Part shown: one piece after another, positions 6,602 through 10,949 of the stretch
Layout: each line of letters starts with the position of its first letter
Numbering within the stretch: position 1 is the stretch's first letter
Assembly: GCA_947372365.1 (NCBI GenBank)
Contig: CANBTK010000024.1
Location: 1 to 10,949 of the forward strand
Length of the DNA stretch: 10,949 bases
Direction of reading: 5' to 3'
From: Flavipsychrobacter stenotrophus
GTDB lineage: Bacteria > Bacteroidota > Bacteroidia > Chitinophagales > Chitinophagaceae
Made by a program: the position numbers and the translations under genes
Notes under the pieces: model-generated
Told to the model about the DNA's origin: nothing
The model's input: only the letters and a program-made list of their open reading frames with translations
Databases searched by the model: none

Positions 6602-7618
6602 TTGACTGAAACTATCATCAACCTGGAAACGGTTAACCCTATAGAGTTTTTCGGTATCAATAACAGCAAATTTGAAATACTGAAACGAAAATTCCCGCTG
6701 CTGAAGCTACTTTCGCGAGGTACGCAAATAAAGATATCGGGCCAGCCTGACGAAGTAAATGCGGCTCTTGCTAAAATAAACCAGGTGATACAATACCTGG
6801 AGCGCAACGGGCACTTATCTGAAAACTATTTCTCAAAAATACTGGGTGATGATGATGGCGAAGCCCCGGCGGAAGACCCTGCAACTAACGACATACTGGT
6901 TTTTGGGCCTAACGGAAGGGTGATACGCGCTAAAACGGCCAACCAAAAGCTAATGGCTGCGGCATCAGAAAAAAATGATATCCTTTTTGCTATTGGGCCT
7001 GCCGGTACAGGTAAAACCTATACTGCTGTGGCCCTGGCTGTAAGGGCGCTTAAAAACAAGGCTGTAAGAAAGATTATACTAACGCGCCCGGCAGTAGAAG
7101 CTGGCGAAAACCTGGGCTTTTTGCCTGGCGACCTTAAGGAAAAAATTGACCCATACCTGCGGCCGCTTTATGATGCATTGGATGATATGATACCCAGCGA
7201 CAAGCTAAACTATTATATGACCAACCGCATTATTGAGATTGCCCCATTGGCATACATGCGCGGCCGTACGCTTGACAATTCTTTCATTATACTGGATGAG
7301 GCACAGAATACTACCGACCTGCAGATAAAGATGTTCCTGACACGTATAGGGCCATCCGCCAAGGCTGTGATAACGGGCGACCTTACGCAGATTGACTTGC
7401 CTAAAAACCAGAAATCAGGCCTGATAAAGGCATCTAAAATCCTTCGTAATATTGAAGGTATCAGCTTTATACAACTAGATGAAGCCGATGTCGTGCGCCA
7501 CCGCCTGGTGAAAATGATTATTCGGGCCTATGACAAGGCTCAGGAAAAAGAAGATGAAATGGAAGAGCAGAAGAAGCACAGGCCATTGCCCGGTGCAACA
7601 GAGCCTAAAGCCGAATAA
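6602..7618 (+). CDS. phoH: PhoH-like ATPase (YbeZ type)
   Basis: This is a cytosolic P-loop ATPase of the PhoH/YbeZ family, linked in other bacteria to RNA metabolism and ribosome maturation with YbeY; the precise role is unsettled. Residues 1-75 or so form the N-terminal domain with the SRGTQIKISG strand pair, thought to be KH-like. An acidic linker follows (82-96). The ATPase domain carries Walker A GPAGTGKT (132-139), TRPAVEAGENLGFLPGD (161-177), Walker B FIILDEAQ (228-235), TGDLTQIDLP (258-267) and VVRHRLV (297-303). The charged C-terminal tail is variable. The start is a TTG at 6602-6604: no ATG or GTG lies in frame between the stop at 6572 and this codon, and starting later would remove conserved N-terminal sequence. 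It stands 86 bases after purE and ends before a strong terminator. No ybeY is in the window. Confidence 0.95.
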   Translation: MTETIINLETVNPIEFFGINNSKFEILKRKFPLLKLLSRGTQIKISGQPDEVNAALAKINQVIQYLERNGHLSENYFSKILGDDDGEAPAEDPATNDILVFGPNGRVIRAKTANQKLMAAASEKNDILFAIGPAGTGKTYTAVALAVRALKNKAVRKIILTRPAVEAGENLGFLPGDLKEKIDPYLRPLYDALDDMIPSDKLNYYMTNRIIEIAPLAYMRGRTLDNSFIILDEAQNTTDLQIKMFLTRIGPSAKAVITGDLTQIDLPKNQKSGLIKASKILRNIEGISFIQLDEADVVRHRLVKMIIRAYDKAQEKEDEMEEQKKHRPLPGATEPKAE

Positions 7619-7637
7619 TTTTAATTTTATTTTTATG

Positions 7638-7686
7638 GATAATCCCCTTGCAATTGATGAAACTAAGGCAAGGGGATTATCGTTTT
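7638..7686 (+). terminator. Rho-independent terminator of phoH
   Basis: A perfect 14-bp stem, GATAATCCCCTTGC (7638-7651) with GCAAGGGGATTATC (7668-7681), carries a 16-base loop and is followed by GTTTTAA. The T-run is short, but the stem is very stable. It starts 20 bases after the phoH stop and should separate phoH from the gene at 7707, which begins 26 bases beyond the stem. Confidence 0.8.
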
Positions 7687-7706
7687 AATGGGTAGGGGAA
7701 GATAAA

Positions 7707-8108
7707 ATGGAGTTTAAAGAAGAGTTATATGCGTTGCTGTTTTCAAAACAACTGACACTGGTTGCCAGTTCTACACCATCGGCTGATGGCAGCTATGCCG
7801 ACACTTTCGCTGGCAAAAATATAATGGTCAGGTATGTGAGCATAAAAGGGGATGAATTTGTTTGCGTGGGGTGTGCCGCAGATAAAAAGCCAGCCTGGTA
7901 CGATATAGCCCTGCTGCGGGCGTTGCTGCTAACTGACAATGATTTCAGGAAGCCTATGCTGGTAGAAGAGCAGTGTGATTTTCTGATAAGTGCCTTTGTT
8001 GGGATAAATGAATTGTTCAGCAAGCGCAATGCCCCGGGTGCCAAAATGGACCTGGAGGCACTAAAAGCACTACGGCTTGAACAACTGTCGGGCTTTATTG
8101 GCGGGTAA
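7707..8108 (+). CDS. Hypothetical protein, 133 residues
   Basis: I do not recognise this protein. It starts at an ATG with an SD-like AGGGGAAG about six bases upstream; the frame closes at 7686-7688, so no longer form exists. The protein looks soluble: it has no signal peptide and no membrane segment. It opens with an amphipathic helix (MEFKEELYALLFSKQ), then a likely beta region (IMVRYVSIKGDEFVCVGC), a helix rich in leucine (YDIALLRALLL), a Cys/Phe stretch (EEQCDFLISAFVGINELF) and a final helix (LEALKALRLEQLSGFIGG). Cys53 and Cys56 form a CVGC pair and a further Cys lies in the fourth segment, with no obvious metal-site partner pair. It lies between the phoH terminator and the hairpins at 8127-8208, so it is probably a single-gene unit. 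Codon use looks like that of its neighbours. Confidence 0.75.
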   Translation: MEFKEELYALLFSKQLTLVASSTPSADGSYADTFAGKNIMVRYVSIKGDEFVCVGCAADKKPAWYDIALLRALLLTDNDFRKPMLVEEQCDFLISAFVGINELFSKRNAPGAKMDLEALKALRLEQLSGFIGG

Positions 8109-8126
8109 GGCCTATCACCTTACAGA

Positions 8127-8144
8127 GTGCTTATTGGTAAGCAC
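8127..8144. other. Short perfect hairpin after the hypothetical gene
   Basis: GTGCTTA (8127-8133) and TAAGCAC (8138-8144) form a 7-bp stem with a 4-base TTGG loop, starting 18 bases after the stop at 8108. There is no T-tract on either side, so it is not a classical intrinsic terminator. It may stabilise the mRNA end or help stop transcription. Confidence 0.4.
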
Positions 8145-8160
8145 GCCTGCATAATTCCCG

Positions 8161-8208
8161 TTGCTCGTACCAATGCCCGCACAAATACTGAGTACGGGTA
8201 ACGAGCAA
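8161..8208. other. Longer inverted repeat in the convergent intergenic region
   Basis: TTGCTCGT (8161-8168) pairs perfectly with ACGAGCAA (8201-8208). The stem can extend through ACC (8169-8171) with GGT (8197-8199), skipping one bulged A at 8200, with a loop of about 25 bases. It lies between the stops of the hypothetical gene (8108) and the kinase (8321), where a bidirectional transcription end would be expected. No T-tract is present. The remaining bases to 8320 show nothing I can name. Confidence 0.35.
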
Positions 8209-8320
8209 GGCCAGCTAATTGCCAGGCAAACATGCATTCGAAATTCCATTCGATTGCTTTGCCGTCGCTAAAACGAGTGGCAAAAATGGATACTTACCGC
8301 ACCTTGAAATAGGGCTGTAG

Positions 8321-10949
8321 CTACAACAAGGTAATAAATTCGCTGCCTTCCAGCGGCTTGCTCACTAAAGTGATACTGCCCCCAAGCGATTCAATTTGCG
8401 ACCTAGTGAGGAACAAGCCTACGCCTTTGCTGTCAAAGCCTTTGTGGAATGTTTTATTGAGTTTAAACACTTTATCTCCGTTTACTTCAAGGTCAATGCC
8501 AAGGCCGTTATCTTTCACCGAAAGGCGCACCTTCTCATCAAGCTGTTGGGTAGCAATGGTTATTTCGGGTGCCTTTGCGGGATTGCTGTATTTAAGGGCG
8601 TTGCTTATCAGGTTATACAATATGCTTTCCAGGTAGACCCTCGGGTAACTTATCATTGCTACTTCAAGGTTAGTTTTTACCTGCGCGTGTTTTTCGTATA
8701 TCACTCCCTGAAGCTGGTTAATAATATCGTTGATGATTGACTTGAAATCGCAGTCGTCGTATGCAATATTTTTATTTAATTTTATTTGAGTCAGCTCCAT
8801 CAGTGTATCCAGGCTGTTGGATAGCTTGATGCTGCTTTCGTGCACAATTGCTCCGGCTTCATCTTTGGTAAATACTTCGTCTTCGGCTGCAGGGTCGTTA
8901 TCGTCCATTATCAACCGTTCGGAGAACATTTTAATGTTTCCTGCAGGGCCCCTCAGGTTGTGGGCTATCATATAGCTTAGCTCTTCCAGTTGGTTTATTT
9001 TGTTAACCAAGTTGGTTTTTGTGGCCTCCAGTTCGGCATTCTGCCTGTAAAGCTCATCCGTAAGCAGCTTTTTTGCCGATATGTCAAGGATGTCGCATAT
9101 AAAATATTTAGGCGTGTTATCCGGGTTCCATAGCAGGAAGACGGTAAGCGATGCCACTATTATCTGCCTCGATTTGGAGATATACCTTTTCTCCAATGTA
9201 TAGGTTTGTATGTCCCTGTTGAGCAATTGCGCAATTTGCCTGGCATCAATATCAATATCCTCATGATAGGTAATGTCGTTGTAATGAATATTCAGTAATT
9301 CCTCCCGCGAGTAGCCACTTAGTTTACAAAACACGTCATTTACTTCTATCCATTTACCGTCAGGTGACACCAATGCCTTACCAATACCCGAAAAATTAAA
9401 TGAATTGGCAAAGGCATTCATGCTGGCTTTAAGAGCCTCTTCAGCTTGTATGCGGGCGGTAATGTCAACACCGTAAGCTATCATAATATCGAGGTCGCCA
9501 CCGGGGCTAAATATGGGTGAAAAACACCTTAACTGGTAACTCACTTTCCCTGACCTACCAATAAGTTTTTCATCCCATTCTACTTTACGCCTTTCAGCGA
9601 CCGCGTTTTTAAAGTAACGGAGGCGCTCTTCTGTAATTTCAGACGGCGTATTGAGTTTTATACAATATTGTTCAAGCGTCTTGCCAATGGCCCATGCACG
9701 TATTTCATCATTTTTGATGAAATTAGGGTTGGCGTATAAAATGCGCATATCAGCACTCAAAGTTGCCACATTAGCCGGCATGCAGTTGAGTATATGTTCA
9801 AAAAACTGGCGTTGGCCCTCAAAGCGCTTTTCAATATTTTTTTGTTCTGTGACATCGGTGAAGCGCCATATTTCACCTTTATAATTTTCCTTGAACGCGA
9901 GGGGTATATAGTCGCGGCTTATAATGCGCCCATCCACCATTTCGAGTTCATCATTAACTACAACTTGCTTTTTTGCCAGTATCTCAGCTATCCGGGTTAC
10001 CAGTTTTTCAGGGTCCTTATAAAATAGTTTGTCCTCCTGCAGGCTTTCTTCGGTATCCATGCCAAAGAGGTCGCGGGGGTGCTTGCCCAATTGGTACATT
10101 TTGCAAAAGGCTTTGTTGGCCAAAACCAGCTTTTTGTCCTCATCTGTCACCAGGATACCGGACGGCAGGTTATTAATGAGCCTTAGCAACAGGCTTATAT
10201 TAGCCTTGTTTTCATCTTCCATTGCCCTGCGTGCCGTAATGTCTTTGTGCGTCCCAATCATCCTCAGTGGCTTGCCTTCAGGTGTTTTTGACGTAATTAC
10301 GCCTGTGCTTAATATCCATATATATGAGCCGTTTTTGCACATATAGCGCAGCTCAAGCGAAATTGTTGGGTATTCCCCACTCAGGTGTTTAGCATAATGG
10401 TTGGCAGCCTTAATATAGTCGTCAGGGTGCAGTTTATCTGTCCAGTCCTGTAGTGTTATTATCTCACCAGTTTCATAGCCAAATATCTCGTGCCACTTTT
10501 CTGAAAAGAAAATCCTGTTGGTATCAAAATGAACATCCCATACACCATCGCCGGCAGTATCGAGCGCCAGTTTCCATTTGTCTTCAATAAGCTCGGCACC
10601 TGCCCTGCCAGATAATTCGTCAATACCCAGCAAAAGGGAATTTTTATCAGGATGGGCCATTATAGCTTTAACCCCACAGGTGATTTTATTGCCCTCACTT
10701 ATAACAGAATATTCCTTGTAATTTTTCTTCTTGCTTGCCAACGCGCCGGATACTTGTTCGGCAAATTGGCTCAGTAAAACGCCCGGATCCAGCGTTAAAA
10801 TATCTACACCGATATAAGGTTCAAATAGGTGCGCAATATGTGCATGATCCGCAGCCCACGCCCCAGTGAGGGTGTGCCCGTTTGAAATTTCAATTACAAT
10901 ATCAAACAGTTGCAAAAATGGTTTCACTATTGCGCCAATGCCAGTCTCA
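8321..10949 (-). CDS. Multi-PAS sensor histidine kinase (5' end outside the window)
   Basis: This is a hybrid-free sensor kinase that should autophosphorylate a histidine and pass the phosphate to an unseen response regulator. Counting from a GTG at 10925-10927, there are five PAS-like modules: about 1-105 (weak), 114-236 (ending GTHKDITARR), 248-362 (IWRFTDVTEQK), 372-492 (MIAYGVDITAR) and 500-618 (FICDILDISAKK). A coiled linker follows, then the H-box SYMIAHNLRGPAGNI with His656. The ATPase domain has an N-box LYNLISNALKYSN (Asn772, Asn776), a G1 box DNGLGID (806-812) and a G2 box GVGLFL (835-840). No transmembrane segment is visible, so it is probably cytosolic. The frame stays open upstream of the GTG to the window edge, and the first PAS module appears to lack its opening helix, so the true start probably lies beyond 10949. 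The signal is unknown. Confidence 0.92.
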   Translation of the reverse strand, partial: ETGIGAIVKPFLQLFDIVIEISNGHTLTGAWAADHAHIAHLFEPYIGVDILTLDPGVLLSQFAEQVSGALASKKKNYKEYSVISEGNKITCGVKAIMAHPDKNSLLLGIDELSGRAGAELIEDKWKLALDTAGDGVWDVHFDTNRIFFSEKWHEIFGYETGEIITLQDWTDKLHPDDYIKAANHYAKHLSGEYPTISLELRYMCKNGSYIWILSTGVITSKTPEGKPLRMIGTHKDITARRAMEDENKANISLLLRLINNLPSGILVTDEDKKLVLANKAFCKMYQLGKHPRDLFGMDTEESLQEDKLFYKDPEKLVTRIAEILAKKQVVVNDELEMVDGRIISRDYIPLAFKENYKGEIWRFTDVTEQKNIEKRFEGQRQFFEHILNCMPANVATLSADMRILYANPNFIKNDEIRAWAIGKTLEQYCIKLNTPSEITEERLRYFKNAVAERRKVEWDEKLIGRSGKVSYQLRCFSPIFSPGGDLDIMIAYGVDITARIQAEEALKASMNAFANSFNFSGIGKALVSPDGKWIEVNDVFCKLSGYSREELLNIHYNDITYHEDIDIDARQIAQLLNRDIQTYTLEKRYISKSRQIIVASLTVFLLWNPDNTPKYFICDILDISAKKLLTDELYRQNAELEATKTNLVNKINQLEELSYMIAHNLRGPAGNIKMFSERLIMDDNDPAAEDEVFTKDEAGAIVHESSIKLSNSLDTLMELTQIKLNKNIAYDDCDFKSIINDIINQLQGVIYEKHAQVKTNLEVAMISYPRVYLESILYNLISNALKYSNPAKAPEITIATQQLDEKVRLSVKDNGLGIDLEVNGDKVFKLNKTFHKGFDSKGVGLFLTRSQIESLGGSITLVSKPLEGSEFITLL

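Noticed and set aside
8174..8272. A 32-codon frame on the + strand in the intergenic region
   Set aside because: It has no SD, arginine-rich random-looking content, and lies across the inverted repeat, so the hairpin is the better explanation.
10925..10927. GTG as the true start of the histidine kinase
   Set aside because: The frame remains open to the window edge and the first PAS module looks cut, so the start is more likely beyond 10949.

Overview
The window looks like a piece of a Bacteroidota chromosome. Four things point that way: the tail of a type IX secretion (T9SS) cargo protein at the left edge; Bacteroidota-style versions of MobA and of the rhodanese-fused MoeB; a KDO transferase coupled to an outer-membrane barrel protein; and gene starts that mostly follow AT-rich leaders without a Shine-Dalgarno (SD) sequence. 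The KDO transferase shows the cell makes LPS. I cannot name the genus.

Layout from left to right. Bases 1-77 (+) are the last 24 codons of a probable T9SS-exported protein, followed by a hairpin terminator. Bases 141-3458 (-) are a tight four-gene molybdenum cofactor operon, transcribed moeA, moaC, mobA, moeB-rhodanese, with gaps of 5 bases or less or short overlaps. A 161-base divergent intergenic region follows. Bases 3620-5649 (+) hold a signal-peptide outer-membrane protein of unknown role and waaA, joined by an ATGA overlap. Bases 5661-5774 (-) hold a probable 37-residue small membrane protein with an unusually strong SD. Next come purE (6060-6515, +), phoH (6602-7618, +), a 14-bp terminator hairpin, and an unrecognised 133-residue protein (7707-8108, +). 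A hairpin-containing intergenic stretch leads to a multi-PAS sensor histidine kinase (8321 to the right edge, -), whose N-terminus lies outside the window.

Functionally, the Moco operon covers a mid-pathway step (MoaC), sulfur-carrier activation (MoeB), molybdate insertion (MoeA) and guanylylation (MobA). It lacks moaA, moaD and moaE, which must lie elsewhere. The waaA pair concerns the outer membrane and LPS core. The other genes look like separate units.

I see no mobile element, CRISPR array, tRNA or rRNA, and no multi-gene system that looks wholly new. The points most worth a second look are the small protein at 5661-5774, the substituted active-site motif in an orphan PurE, the missing zinc-binding cysteines of the MoeB-rhodanese fusion, and the uncharacterised barrel protein coupled to waaA.
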